Of a stretch of DNA of 11,086 nucleotides, positions 1-7,004 are shown piece by piece; within the stretch, counting starts at the first letter, position 1, and each line of letters opens with the position of its first letter. The stretch comes from Pseudomonadota bacterium (lineage in GTDB: Bacteria > Pseudomonadota > Gammaproteobacteria > Acidiferrobacterales > UBA6901). The notes under the pieces were generated by a model. It saw nothing but the letters and a program-made list of their open reading frames with translations, was not told the origin of the DNA and did no database searches. Location: positions 1 to 11,086 of the forward strand of contig JAJYEK010000113.1 of NCBI GenBank assembly GCA_021785795.1. Reading direction: 5' to 3'. The translations under genes were made by a program, and so were the position numbers.

Positions 1-352
1 TGAAGGCGGCATTGAAGACGGTCGGTGCGTTACGGGGCAGGGACAGACGCCCGAAGATCCCAAAGGAATGCGCGAGGTTATCGGTGCCATTGCCGGCGAG
101 ATTGTGGCAGCTGTCGCACGAGACGGTGCCGGAAAGGGAGATTCTGGGGTCGAAGAAAAGCTGTTTGCCCAGAGCAATCTTGGCCGGAGTCATCGGGTTG
201 TCCGCTGGCACCGGCACATGCGACGGAAACGCACCGAATGCCCAGGCGCCCTTGGCGCCAGAGACGGTCAGGATACCCGCCATGATCGCGCTCATCAGCA
301 TCCGGTGGAGAGATAATCCGGCCTTGCCATGTGTCTGTCCGCCGTTTCGCAT
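1..352 (-). CDS. Diheme cytochrome c peroxidase / MauG-family protein (N-terminal part, cut by window edge)
   Basis: The 117 codons visible end at the window edge, so the C-terminal part with the second heme is missing from view. The start at 352 follows a GGAAAGG ribosome-binding site. The first ~38 residues look like a Sec signal peptide: a basic start, a hydrophobic stretch around residues 18-32, and an AWA cleavage site near residue 38. The mature part has the family signature: LGKQLFFDPR at 61-70, the heme c site CDSCH at 79-83, a Gly/Asn-rich segment, and RNAPTVFNAAF at 107-117. Members of this family are periplasmic diheme enzymes that reduce H2O2 with electrons from c-type cytochromes, or oxidise other substrates as MauG does. 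The visible part cannot tell these apart. The family call is firm and the exact substrate is open. Confidence 0.9.
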   Translation of the reverse strand, partial: MRNGGQTHGKAGLSLHRMLMSAIMAGILTVSGAKGAWAFGAFPSHVPVPADNPMTPAKIALGKQLFFDPRISLSGTVSCDSCHNLAGNGTDNLAHSFGIFGRLSLPRNAPTVFNAAF

Positions 353-711
353 GCGCGCCCTTTCCGTGCGGTGGTTCGGAATGAGACAGGCAGCACCAAG
401 GCCGGGTCTGGTCGGATCTCTGCGTCCATGCCGTGGATGCGCCCGCGTGGATAAATAACCACGATAGAATCATGCCGATTGCCGCGGTGGAATGGATCCA
501 TCCTTAGGGCGGGCCGGAGTACCATCCATGCCGAGGCGCGGTCCCGGGCCTGGGCGGGTGCATCGTGTCTCCGGGGCGTTGTCGCGGCGCCTTAACGGTC
601 TGTCTTTTTCCGGTTACGGCAAAGCCGGGCAAACGTGGGTAATCGGCTTTTCATCCCGTCCGCGTTGCGTCGAAACGACCCGCCACCCGAAGCGATGGGC
701 CAGGCGCACAA
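353..711. other. Intergenic region between the peroxidase gene and luxR
   Basis: No convincing gene is present. This stretch must hold the promoter of the leftward peroxidase gene and the 3' end of the luxR transcript. Two small symmetries are visible: GTGG-N8-CCAC at 447-462, which contains a DnaA-box-like CGTGGATAA at 446-454, and the 10-bp palindrome ATGGATCCAT near 491-500. I see no hairpin followed by a T-run on the minus strand that would serve as a luxR terminator. Confidence 0.5.
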
Positions 712-1455
712 TCAGTTCAGGAGGCCTAAAAGGCAAGCCCGTGCCACTGCGGCGGTTTTGTTTGCGCAGGCGAGCTTTTCTATGGCGTTCGCGATGTGGA
801 AATTAACGGTCCGCTCCTTGATACCCATGATGGTACTGATCTCTCCCGATGTTTTCCCTTCAGCGGTCCACCGGAGAATATCCCGTTCCTTGCCCGTCAA
901 AACAACATGGGCTTCCGGCAGCATGCGGTGCACCACAAGGTCGCTCATGCGCTGGTGCGCTGCATGGGTGAGCCACATCATCTGGTAGCCTTTTTCACGC
1001 AATTCCGTGTCGAGCAGAGATTCATGAGACCGCGACAGGGTCAGCATCCCGCGAATTCCATGGCGGTCGATGCTAGACTGTGCCCACCCGTGCCGCAGTC
1101 CATGGGAGCGCGCATCTTCCCAGAATTCCGGAGTCTCCCTGAAAATTTCGTCGGTCCAGACCAGAGGCGCAGGCGACAGAGCGCCGTGACGCACCGTCGG
1201 GTCGATGGCGATGTAATCTGCCGAGGCATAACGTTCACGCCAGGCGTCTGGATAGGTATTGAACAAGAGGGTTCTGGGGCTGGTGAGATTCGTGGGTATC
1301 CGCAGACCATAGGCACAGTGATCGAAACCGAGCGCCCGCGCCGCGATCGCGAGTGTCTCGAACAATTCTTTCTCGGTCCCCGCCGAACGCAGGCGCGATA
1401 ACATTTCCGTCCGCCAGTGCTCCGCCGTACCGCCCGTTGGGAGATGTGAAGGCAT
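712..1455 (-). CDS. luxR: LuxR-family quorum-sensing transcriptional regulator (AHL receptor)
   Basis: This 247-residue protein has an N-terminal autoinducer-binding domain (about 20-165) and a C-terminal LuxR-type helix-turn-helix (about 185-245). The ligand-pocket residues conserved in TraR/LuxR are in place: W72, Y76, D85-P86, W100 and a Gly in RHGIRG near 133-136. In the DNA-binding domain the invariant Glu, Leu and Gly are E190, L194 and G200. Such proteins bind an acyl-homoserine lactone in the cytoplasm and then bind lux-box DNA. ATG at 1455 is preferred because GGGACGGA precedes it. A GTG 15 bp upstream (1470) is in frame but has a poorer context. The gene diverges from rsaM and luxI. 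It is full length for the family and looks intact, with the complete ligand pocket expected of a true AHL receptor rather than a ligand-independent solo regulator. Confidence 0.93.
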   Translation of the reverse strand: MPSHLPTGGTAEHWRTEMLSRLRSAGTEKELFETLAIAARALGFDHCAYGLRIPTNLTSPRTLLFNTYPDAWRERYASADYIAIDPTVRHGALSPAPLVWTDEIFRETPEFWEDARSHGLRHGWAQSSIDRHGIRGMLTLSRSHESLLDTELREKGYQMMWLTHAAHQRMSDLVVHRMLPEAHVVLTGKERDILRWTAEGKTSGEISTIMGIKERTVNFHIANAIEKLACANKTAAVARACLLGLLN

Positions 1456-1518
1456 GATTCCGTCCCGCACCTGTCAGTATTCGCACTATTCAGCGTACAA
1501 GTCCATGATGTAGCGTAA

Positions 1519-1547
1519 ACAATAGGGTTTTCTTGTCTGGCGGTCAA
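1519..1547 (-). promoter_or_regulatory. Sigma-70-like promoter for luxR
   Basis: On the minus strand TTGACC (1542-1547) and TATTGT (1519-1524) are separated by exactly 17 bp, close to the sigma-70 consensus. Transcription would start around 1510-1513, leaving a leader of roughly 55 nt before the luxR ATG. The -35 element ends 2 bp before the rsaM start codon on the other strand, so luxR promoter activity and rsaM expression could interfere. This is inferred from sequence pattern only. Confidence 0.55.
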
Positions 1548-1549
1548 TA

Positions 1550-1999
1550 ATGAAGACTTTGCGGGAAATGGCTTTGACAAACGGGCGGGGCGTGTCGGCA
1601 GACGGGTACGTCCGGATATTGCGAGCCGAACTGGGGGTGCTGCCATTGACGCACCTGTTGTCTGATCTGGACGAAGAAGTGGCATGGCCTATGCGCGACG
1701 AGGCGGCGCCTGCGGTCATATGCGGTTATACGGAGTGGCTTTCTCTCACCACTCCCGTTGTTACTGTGGGCTGGGACTGGTGGCTCGATATGGCGACGGG
1801 GACGCCGCGTTACGTGATCGATGGGTGGCCGCGGACAAATGCCATGCTGATAGAAGGGGGCACGCACAGGGATCTCGGGGCAGAGGCGACCGCACAGGCG
1901 CTCGTGGCGCGTGTCGAGCAGCTGAACTGGATGCGGGAGGTTGCGGAACACATTGACGCCATACGAAGTCACGCGGGTAGCAGGTACGAAGGGCATTGA
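1550..1999 (+). CDS. rsaM: RsaM-like (DUF4902) regulator of AHL quorum sensing
   Basis: This 149-residue soluble protein sits between luxR and luxI. I assign it to the RsaM/DUF4902 family from its position and motifs: GYTEWLS at 59-65, VGWDWWL at 73-79, RTNAMLIE at 95-102 followed by a Gly/Asp-Leu-Gly segment, and a C-terminal helix with LNWM at 125-128. RsaM proteins of Pseudomonas fuscovaginae and Burkholderia are about this size, lie between the luxI- and luxR-type genes, and lower or balance AHL production. They have no known DNA-binding domain and their mechanism is unsettled. There is no signal peptide or membrane segment. The ATG at 1550 has only a weak upstream GGCGGT. An in-frame ATG at 1568 follows a GGGAA and is a possible alternative. 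I recalled the family motifs from memory and did not align them. Confidence 0.75.
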   Translation: MKTLREMALTNGRGVSADGYVRILRAELGVLPLTHLLSDLDEEVAWPMRDEAAPAVICGYTEWLSLTTPVVTVGWDWWLDMATGTPRYVIDGWPRTNAMLIEGGTHRDLGAEATAQALVARVEQLNWMREVAEHIDAIRSHAGSRYEGH

Positions 2000-2237
2000 G
2001 TGTCGGCCCTTGGGCGGCTGCCGAAGATCCGCGGGCTGCTTCAGACTTCTGGCGCGGGGCGGCGGCCCGGTGGTGGCGAAGGTGCCCCCCGTGACAGGGC
2101 CGTGTAACGCGTTGCGTCACGATCCGCGTGTACCCCCGCCCTTGAGGGAATCTTGCGCGTGGCAGGCAGGCAGGGCCGGCCTCCCGCACCGGGTATGCCT
2201 GTCTTCTTCGGAGAGCTAGCAAGAAAAACGCAAGAAG

Positions 2238-2257
2238 CAATGTCATTGTTGACAGGT
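2238..2257 (+). promoter_or_regulatory. Putative lux box upstream of luxI
   Basis: The 20-bp segment CAATGTCATTGTTGACAGGT contains a perfect 5-bp dyad, TGTCA-N4-TGACA, at 2241-2254. Its right half ACAGGT matches the Vibrio fischeri lux box half-site exactly, and the left half matches at 3 of 6 positions. The dyad centre (about 2247.5) lies about 43.5 bp upstream of the start predicted from the -10 element at 2279-2284, as in LuxR-activated promoters where the box overlaps the -35 region. The same TGACAGGTG core occurs on the minus strand in the luxR leader (1468-1476). Binding by this LuxR is inferred. Confidence 0.5.
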
Positions 2258-2278
2258 GTGGCTTCCCCAAAGGTCGGA

Positions 2279-2284
2279 TCTAAT
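2279..2284 (+). promoter_or_regulatory. Putative -10 element of the luxI promoter
   Basis: TCTAAT matches the TATAAT consensus at 5 of 6 positions. No good -35 lies 16-18 bp upstream, which is usual for an activator-dependent promoter. The predicted start near 2291 leaves a leader of about 28 nt that includes AAGAGGGGG (2306-2314), the ribosome-binding site 4 nt before the GTG start of luxI. Confidence 0.4.
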
Positions 2285-2318
2285 TCCCCTGAGTTCGGCG
2301 TTCGCAAGAGGGGGATCG

Positions 2319-2888
2319 GTGGACGTTATAGCGGGACTTCAAACGGAACTGCCACGTGGCCTGTACTCGGCGTTAAGTGCCTACCGTCATGAGGTTTTCG
2401 TTGGCGGGTTGGGTTGGGAACTCGACGTGCGCGACGGCTACGAGCAGGACCAGTTTGATCGCGCGGATACGATCTATGTGGTGGCAAGGAACCAGGACGG
2501 TCGGATTACGGGTTGTGCGCGGCTTTTGCCGACCACGCGGCCGTATCTCCTGGGCGAAGTGTTTCCCGAACTCCTGAACGGGTTGCGGCCACCTTCGTCG
2601 CCGGATGTGTGGGAATTGTCCCGATTCGCAGCGGTGGATCTGGCGAGCGCATCGTGTTCCAGGCGCAGTCAAATGTCTTCTCCGGAGGCGGTCGGGCTGC
2701 TCCAGAGGGCCATTCAGACAGCCGCGCAGTTGGGCGCGAAACGCTTGATCACCGTTTCGCCGATCGGCATTGAGCGTCTCCTGCGATCCGCCGGGTTTCA
2801 CGCGCATCGTGCGGGCCCGCCCAAGGTTGTCGGCCGGCACCCGCTTTTTGCGTGCTGGATCGAAGTGGGCATGCAAGTGCCCGGGTAA
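2319..2888 (+). CDS. luxI: Acyl-homoserine-lactone synthase (LuxI family)
   Basis: LuxI-type enzymes make AHL signals from S-adenosylmethionine and an acyl-acyl carrier protein in the cytoplasm. The GTG at 2319 is chosen because AAGAGGGGG sits 4 nt upstream and the resulting 189-residue protein has the family's normal N-terminus. Starting further upstream (2256) would add 21 unconserved residues and would overlap the promoter. With this start the catalytic set is complete at a constant offset of two from LuxI numbering: R23, F27, W33, E42, D44, D47, R68, F82, E99, S101 and R102. A C-terminal acyl-chain region with KRLITVSPIGIERLLRSAGF follows (141-160). The Thr at 145 falls near the position linked to 3-oxo-acyl preference in other synthases, but the actual signal cannot be read from sequence. 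The gene is intact and is the source of ligand for the adjacent LuxR. Confidence 0.95.
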   Translation: MDVIAGLQTELPRGLYSALSAYRHEVFVGGLGWELDVRDGYEQDQFDRADTIYVVARNQDGRITGCARLLPTTRPYLLGEVFPELLNGLRPPSSPDVWELSRFAAVDLASASCSRRSQMSSPEAVGLLQRAIQTAAQLGAKRLITVSPIGIERLLRSAGFHAHRAGPPKVVGRHPLFACWIEVGMQVPG

Positions 2889-2909
2889 CACGTAAATGAG
2901 ACCGGGTTG

Positions 2910-2973
2910 CTGTCAGATATGTGTCCCGAGACGAAACAGGATTGGTCTGGACCGGTCCCGGATCTGATAACAG
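2910..2973. repeat. Imperfect inverted repeat downstream of luxI
   Basis: CTGTCAGAT at 2910-2918 pairs with ATCTGATAACAG at 2962-2973, leaving a 3-nt bulge in the right arm. The interior holds the 10-bp palindrome GGACCGGTCC (2949-2958). The element begins about 21 nt after the luxI stop, so it could form a structured 3' end on the luxI mRNA. It lacks a T-run and is not a classical terminator. Confidence 0.35.
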
Positions 2974-4133
2974 AATGCGGCAAGGGCCTATAGCAACAAA
3001 CGAGTCCGCGCGTATGGGCGATCCGGCGCGGATTATGAAGAGTCGGTAAGTGGACGGTTTAAGGGACGAGCTTGTCCACATGGAAGTGGATCACCCGCTT
3101 ACAGAGAGGGTTTCCGGGTCGATCGGTTTGCCCGGTGCGCCACGGCAAACCGGAAGCACACCACCTCCGCAGTCACATAGCGCAGTCTGCGCAATTCCTT
3201 AAAGACCACTTTCCGTTGGGCGTGGGGCCAATGTGCTGTTGGGGCGTCGTGTGTCACGTCCACCACAACGCCGCCGACAGGTGGCCGTTCCGCCGCCCTG
3301 CGCGGCCCCGACGGGCCTGAATTCCCGCATCTGCAGCACATGTTGCTCGGGGTTGGCCAGGCCTAACGCCTGGCGGCATTCGCCGGCCTTATCCCCAGGA
3401 GGGCCCAGGCGGGCAGGCACCGAACGTAGGGGAATCAGTCGGTCGTATGCAAAAGAGTGGGTGTGCGGCGTACGAAAACAGGCTGCGTGCGGCACGATTC
3501 GCCCTGTGAGCACAGGCGGCAGGGATCTTACCGGTGAGGCGGGTCGTTTTTGAGCGGGGCCGGTCCAGCGCCGGCCAATGTCGGTGTGGCGGCCTCGAGA
3601 CGGCAGGCGGGCGCAGAAGCGGTCAGATTGCCCCCAGTGGGGCCCCGTCGGTGTGCGTTTCTTTGGCGATCAAGGGCGCTGCGCGTGAAAGGACCGCGGG
3701 CGCCGAGGGGACCGGCAGGGCACAGGGCGGCAACACCGCGCAGTCTGCCTGGCGTCTTTGCGAAACGGCGTGCGTGCAGCCGCAGGGCCGTAAACGGCGG
3801 GTTGGTGAGCCGTATGCGCGCAAGATCTGGCCTTGACCCCTTCCAGAAGGAAGGCATTGCAAACCGGTGGATAACTTGTTGGCTTGCCCCTTTTTATTTC
3901 AACCGATCGTCGCCCGCAATGCACATCTGCGCGATGTACCACAAGCGACAGACGGTATCCGGGAAGCGACGGTTTCAGGGCGCCTTGAATAGGCGGGCGT
4001 GGCAGGAGCATGCCTTGTACAAAAGGGCAAGTACGCAAAATTCCCGTGTGTCGCACTGCGGTTTATGAAAGTCATTTCGTGTTCCCCGCCCATCCGGCGA
4101 AAGTCGGAGGGGCGGCTCATACCGGCTCTGCAG

Positions 4134-4168
4134 TTGTCCACAAAACCTGTGGATAACTCTGTGGATGA
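4134..4168. promoter_or_regulatory. Cluster of three DnaA-box-like sites (possible origin or DnaA-binding locus)
   Basis: Three 9-mers related to the DnaA box TTATCCACA lie within 35 bp. TTGTCCACA at 4134-4142 on the plus strand has one mismatch. TGTGGATAA at 4148-4156 is an exact box on the minus strand. TGTGGATGA at 4160-4168 has one mismatch on the minus strand. The last two are 12 bp apart start to start. More one-mismatch sites lie at 3072-3080, 3389-3397 and 3866-3874, and the last of these borders an AT-rich patch (3871-3903). Such clusters mark oriC, some plasmid origins and DnaA-titrating loci. No dnaA, dnaN, rpmH, mnmG or plasmid rep gene is visible in the window. Confidence 0.5.
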
Positions 4169-4217
4169 CAGTCTTGTATTGAGGGGCGGGCCTGTCACTC
4201 CGGGACCTTTGTTGGAT

Positions 4218-4234
4218 TGCCCGTTTTTCGGGCA
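4218..4234 (+). other. Small hairpin with a T5 loop
   Basis: TGCCCG and CGGGCA form a perfect 6-bp stem around a TTTTT loop. No T-run follows on either strand, so it is not a standard intrinsic terminator. It lies 50 bp after the DnaA-box cluster. Confidence 0.3.
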
Positions 4235-5184
4235 GCAGTGCGTGCGGATTGCTCCGGATGGAGGGTGGCGTCCGGGAAGACCACGTGATCGCCTGGCGAT
4301 GTTCCCCTCATGGCGGGGTCCCTTGCGCGCGCATCGTTTTCTGGCAGATGGCGAGGCGGCTGTCCTCGTGTGCGTTCCCGAAGACCGGGTGTGTCGCGTC
4401 GCGCAGCGCAAAGCGTGGCGACACCGGGGGCTCTCAGCGGATTATGCGCGCGCTCACGCGTCGGCGTGCGTGTCTGGGTAAGAGGAGGCGTCCCGGGCAT
4501 CCGGGGACGTGTCCTGCACACGGCTTGTGCGTGTCCTTCGCCAGCCGGTGGACGGTATCGCCTGTTGGCTGCGCCCACGTGACCCCAGGGCTGTGTCCTA
4601 CAAGACGCGACCGGGAAGTATGCAGTCTGGCGGGGACGAGAGGGCGCGGGGCGCCCCACTGTGTGGTCGCGCACGGGCGGCCAGAGCCGGATATCCGCCT
4701 GCGGTGACCCGGGCGGGCGGTATCTCCCTGCTGGCATCCATCGGTCCGTGCGAACGAAAACCGGCGGTCCCGGTAGGGCGCGCATACCGGTTCGGGGCGC
4801 GTGGCCTTGTCGGCAGGCGGCACTCGGCCTGGGCGGGTTGCGCGCGATCGGCGACGGGGCATCGTGTGTCGGGCGATCCCGGGGGCGCCGTGCCCCTGTG
4901 TCTTGCCGGCGCGCAGGCTGCGGGCCGCTCAAGCCTCCGGGCCCAACACATTTCCGTGCCGATCCGGTTTCTTCCCAAACCGCCACGGGACACCTACGAT
5001 AGGCAGGAATGGCGTTTGAGTGGGGTCTCAAAAGAGTGTTGGCGTCGGCCCGGGGCCGCCCGGGACCTTGTGCGGTGCGGCGCTCTCCTGCCGCAGCGCA
5101 GCGGCAACCGGTTTGTGATCTGAACGATGAGTGGCCACATCCAGGCGACAGGCGGGCCCGGCGGGACTGGGGCGTACCTTTTTT

Positions 5185-5209
5185 GGCTCTGCCGCAGGCG
5201 CAGCCTGGG
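5185..5209 (+). repeat. Dispersed hairpin-forming repeat, copy 1
   Basis: This 25-bp segment matches 7600-7624 at 22 of 25 positions. The shared core is TGCCGCAGGCG followed, after two variable bases, by GCCTGGG. It folds as CAGGC/GCCTG around a short loop. This copy sits about 30 bp upstream of the hemD-like start codon. The differences lie at position 5 and at the loop positions 17-18, so the stem is preserved between the copies. Confidence 0.4.
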
Positions 5210-5240
5210 GAGAGTGGTTTAGTCATAAGGAGAGGTTTCC

Positions 5241-6083
5241 ATGAAGTCGCAAGATTCCGCAGGCAATCTTGAGGGGCGCTGCATTGCGCTTCCCGAAACG
5301 CGCCAGCTCGATGTCCTCGCCGGTCTTCTGGAGCGGCGCGGGGCCCAGGTCCTGCGTTGCCCGCTTGTGGCCATACTCGATGCGCCCGATCAAGCGCAGG
5401 TGACAGCGTGGATCGAGCGCTTCATCGCAGACACGACGGTGCGCGATCTGATCATCCTGACCGGCGAAGGCATGCGCCGCCTGATTGCCGCGAGCGAGCG
5501 GACGGGCCTGCGCGAGGCCTTCGCGCAGCGCCTGGCGCAGGTGCGCAAGATCACGCGGGGACCAAAACCTGGAGGGGCCCTGCACGAATTCGGGCTTGCA
5601 AGCGACGTGGTGGCGCAAGTGCCCACGACAGCAGGCGTCATTGCGACGCTAGAAGACCTGCAGTTCCATGCCTCGCGCGTGGGTCTGCAGCTCTACGGGT
5701 CCGAACCGAACATGCCGTTGCAGGATTACCTGCGCGGACGCGGCCTGGAGCCCGTCACGGTGGCGCCGTATGTGTATGCAGACAGCAGTGACGAGCAGCG
5801 GGTTCTCGATCTGGTCGAGCGTCTGGGTCGCGGCGCCCTGGATGCCATTGCCTTCACAAGCCAGACACAGATCCAGCGGCTCTTCGGGGTGGCGCGTGCG
5901 CAGGCGCGCGAAGCCACGCTGCGTGAAGGGCTTGCGATGTGCACGGTGGCCGCCGTGGGGCCGGTTGTGGCCGAGTGTCTGGTCGCAATGGGTGTGCGCG
6001 TCGATGTCATGCCGGACGACCGTTTTTTCATGCGGCCACTGGCCGATGCGATCATGGCGCGTCTGGCACCCGCTGGCTCCTGA
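5241..6083 (+). CDS. HemD-family uroporphyrinogen-III synthase-like protein
   Basis: This 280-residue protein starts at an ATG with a strong AAGGAGAGG six to seven nt upstream. It resembles the HemD fold, two similar alpha/beta domains that close hydroxymethylbilane into uroporphyrinogen III, the precursor of heme, siroheme and cobalamin. Seen motifs are ALPETRQLDVLAGLLERRGA (16-35), CPLVAILDAP, LIILTGEGMRRL (70-81), RGPKPGGAL near 106-114, PTTAGVIATL, LYGSEPNMPLQDYLRGRG, VAPYVYAD and IAFTSQTQIQRLF near 203-215. The TGEG..RL/RGPKP signature recalls the HemD domains that in actinobacteria are fused to a winged helix and occur near nitrite-assimilation genes. This copy has no such fusion. No hemC, hemX or siroheme gene is adjacent, and the gene stands alone between two long gaps. 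Catalytic activity is plausible, but a regulatory or alternative role cannot be excluded. Confidence 0.8.
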   Translation: MKSQDSAGNLEGRCIALPETRQLDVLAGLLERRGAQVLRCPLVAILDAPDQAQVTAWIERFIADTTVRDLIILTGEGMRRLIAASERTGLREAFAQRLAQVRKITRGPKPGGALHEFGLASDVVAQVPTTAGVIATLEDLQFHASRVGLQLYGSEPNMPLQDYLRGRGLEPVTVAPYVYADSSDEQRVLDLVERLGRGALDAIAFTSQTQIQRLFGVARAQAREATLREGLAMCTVAAVGPVVAECLVAMGVRVDVMPDDRFFMRPLADAIMARLAPAGS

Positions 6084-7004
6084 AAAACCGGTACCGGTCT
6101 CCCGGGCCCGATAGCGCAAGACGCCGGTGTACCATGCGGGGGGTCTCGGTTTTCGGCAGGACATCGCCTCTCGGGGAGAGGTGATCCGGCCGGCGTGGCG
6201 GGGCGTTGATGAGTCACGCGGAAGGCGCAAGAGGGCGGTCGACAGACAAAACGGCCCGCCGGCTGCCGGCGCGCGCCCGGGTGCGCATCGCCTGCACTGT
6301 ACCGGCATGAAGATTCCGTTCTTGTTTTAAGGTTCTGCCGCGACAGGGCCGGGTCGAGTGACACGGGAAGGCCGTCTTTGTTACCAACAGGTCAAGTGGC
6401 GGTGCGTCAGGGGGTCACAGGTCGAGGTCAAAGCCTGGCCGGTGCGGATAGCGTTACGACTGATGAGGTCAGGGCACGCAACCAGGTACGCGTGGAAAAG
6501 CGGGGCTCTTGGCTCCCCCGGCGCCTGAAAAGGGCAAAAGATTGGCGTTTCCTCGGGTTGCGGACCTGGGAGACTAATTGTGTTCCCGTCCCGCCAAGAT
6601 GGCCGCTGCATCCGGGTGCTTCTACAAAGTGGCAGCAGAAAGAAAAACCGAAATCCACCAGTATGTATTGCCGCAAGCAATAATGTGCAAAAGGTCGTAA
6701 AGGAACACAGAGAAACCTTTCCAGCCGGATTGCGTGCAGGGGGGACTTTCGCGTCCCAATGGCTGATGCCAAAACCGGTGTTTCGTGCTTCTTTGCGAAG
6801 ATTGCGGCATTCACGACGCGATGTGTCTGTCCAGAGAGCAAAAAATTAGAGGGTTTCTGAGGCGGCCTTGTTTCGCCGGCGCGTGGCGGCTTTCTTCTGC
6901 CCGTAGTGAGTTGCCGCGTGATTCCGCGGGACAGTGCCCGTCGGGGATCCCCGATCGCATGCAACGCGGTCCACGAAGGCCGGCGCCAGTCGCGGGCGGG
7001 GGCC
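6084..7004. other. Intergenic region between the hemD-like and CZB genes
   Basis: No recognisable gene lies in these 921 bp. Visible structure includes the palindrome ACCGGTACCGGT at 6087-6098 directly after the hemD-like stop, a strong hairpin at 6163-6185, a smaller hairpin TATTGC-N5-GCAATA at 6666-6682, and an AT-richer island of about 110 bp (6610-6720) in an otherwise GC-rich stretch. Short overlapping open frames here have no family signature and I do not call them. Confidence 0.5.
6163..6185 (+). other. Strong hairpin downstream of the hemD-like gene
   Basis: ATCGCCTCTC (6163-6172) and GAGAGGTGAT (6176-6185) form a 10-bp stem with one G-T pair and a GGG loop. It begins 80 nt after the hemD-like stop codon. 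There is no T-run after it, so it may be an mRNA-stabilising 3' structure, part of a small RNA, or a protein-binding dyad. Confidence 0.4.

Larger units (their letters stand above)
2000..2318 (+). promoter_or_regulatory. rsaM-luxI intergenic region with the luxI control elements
   Basis: There is no credible gene in these 319 bp. The distal part is GC-rich with inverted-repeat elements, for example CAGGCA near 2163-2168 against TGCCTG at 2196-2201. The proximal part (about 2205-2310) is AT-richer and carries the lux-box-like dyad, the -10-like element and the luxI ribosome-binding site. The gap is long enough for luxI to be transcribed from its own promoter independently of rsaM. Confidence 0.5.
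2889..5240. other. Long gene-poor region (about 2.35 kb) between luxI and the hemD-like gene
   Basis: No protein of recognisable family, composition or ribosome-binding site is present on either strand. The open frames are Arg/Pro/Gly/Ala-rich and overlap one another in several frames, as expected for random GC-rich DNA. The stretch contains an inverted repeat just after luxI (2910-2973), DnaA-box-like sites at 3072-3080, 3389-3397, 3866-3874 and 4134-4168, an AT-rich patch around 3871-3903, and scattered small hairpins such as 3839-3854 and 4218-4234. It could be a replication origin, decayed genes beyond recognition, or a source of small RNAs. The sequence alone does not settle which. Confidence 0.55.

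Noticed and set aside
2256..2318. Longer N-terminus for LuxI starting at GTG 2256.
   Set aside because: It would place the start upstream of the predicted transcript start and add residues absent from the family. GTG 2319 has a strong ribosome-binding site.
3099..3513. Minus-strand frames with somewhat protein-like stretches (around VVVDVTHDAP and LANPEQHVLQMREF), possibly a decayed gene.
   Set aside because: I could not match either to a family, they lie in different frames, and no ribosome-binding site is present. Without a database search this is not supportable as a pseudogene.
4195..5226. A 343-codon open frame on the minus strand, the longest within the big gap.
   Set aside because: It is Arg/Pro/Gly/Ala-rich with no hydrophobic core pattern, domain or ribosome-binding site, and it overlaps long open frames on the other strand. 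Stop codons are rare in GC-rich DNA, so this is most likely chance.
6081..6098. Palindrome ACCGGTACCGGT next to an A-run, readable as a minus-strand terminator.
   Set aside because: As a hairpin it has only about four pairs, and no minus-strand gene ends here.
6456..6520. CTGATGAG followed later by GGAAAAGC, recalling a hammerhead ribozyme core.
   Set aside because: The stem II that should directly follow CTGATGA does not form, and the closing stem and cleavage site are missing.
6428..6964. Overlapping open frames on both strands between the hemD-like and CZB genes.
   Set aside because: No start signals, no recognisable motifs, and composition typical of frame shadows.
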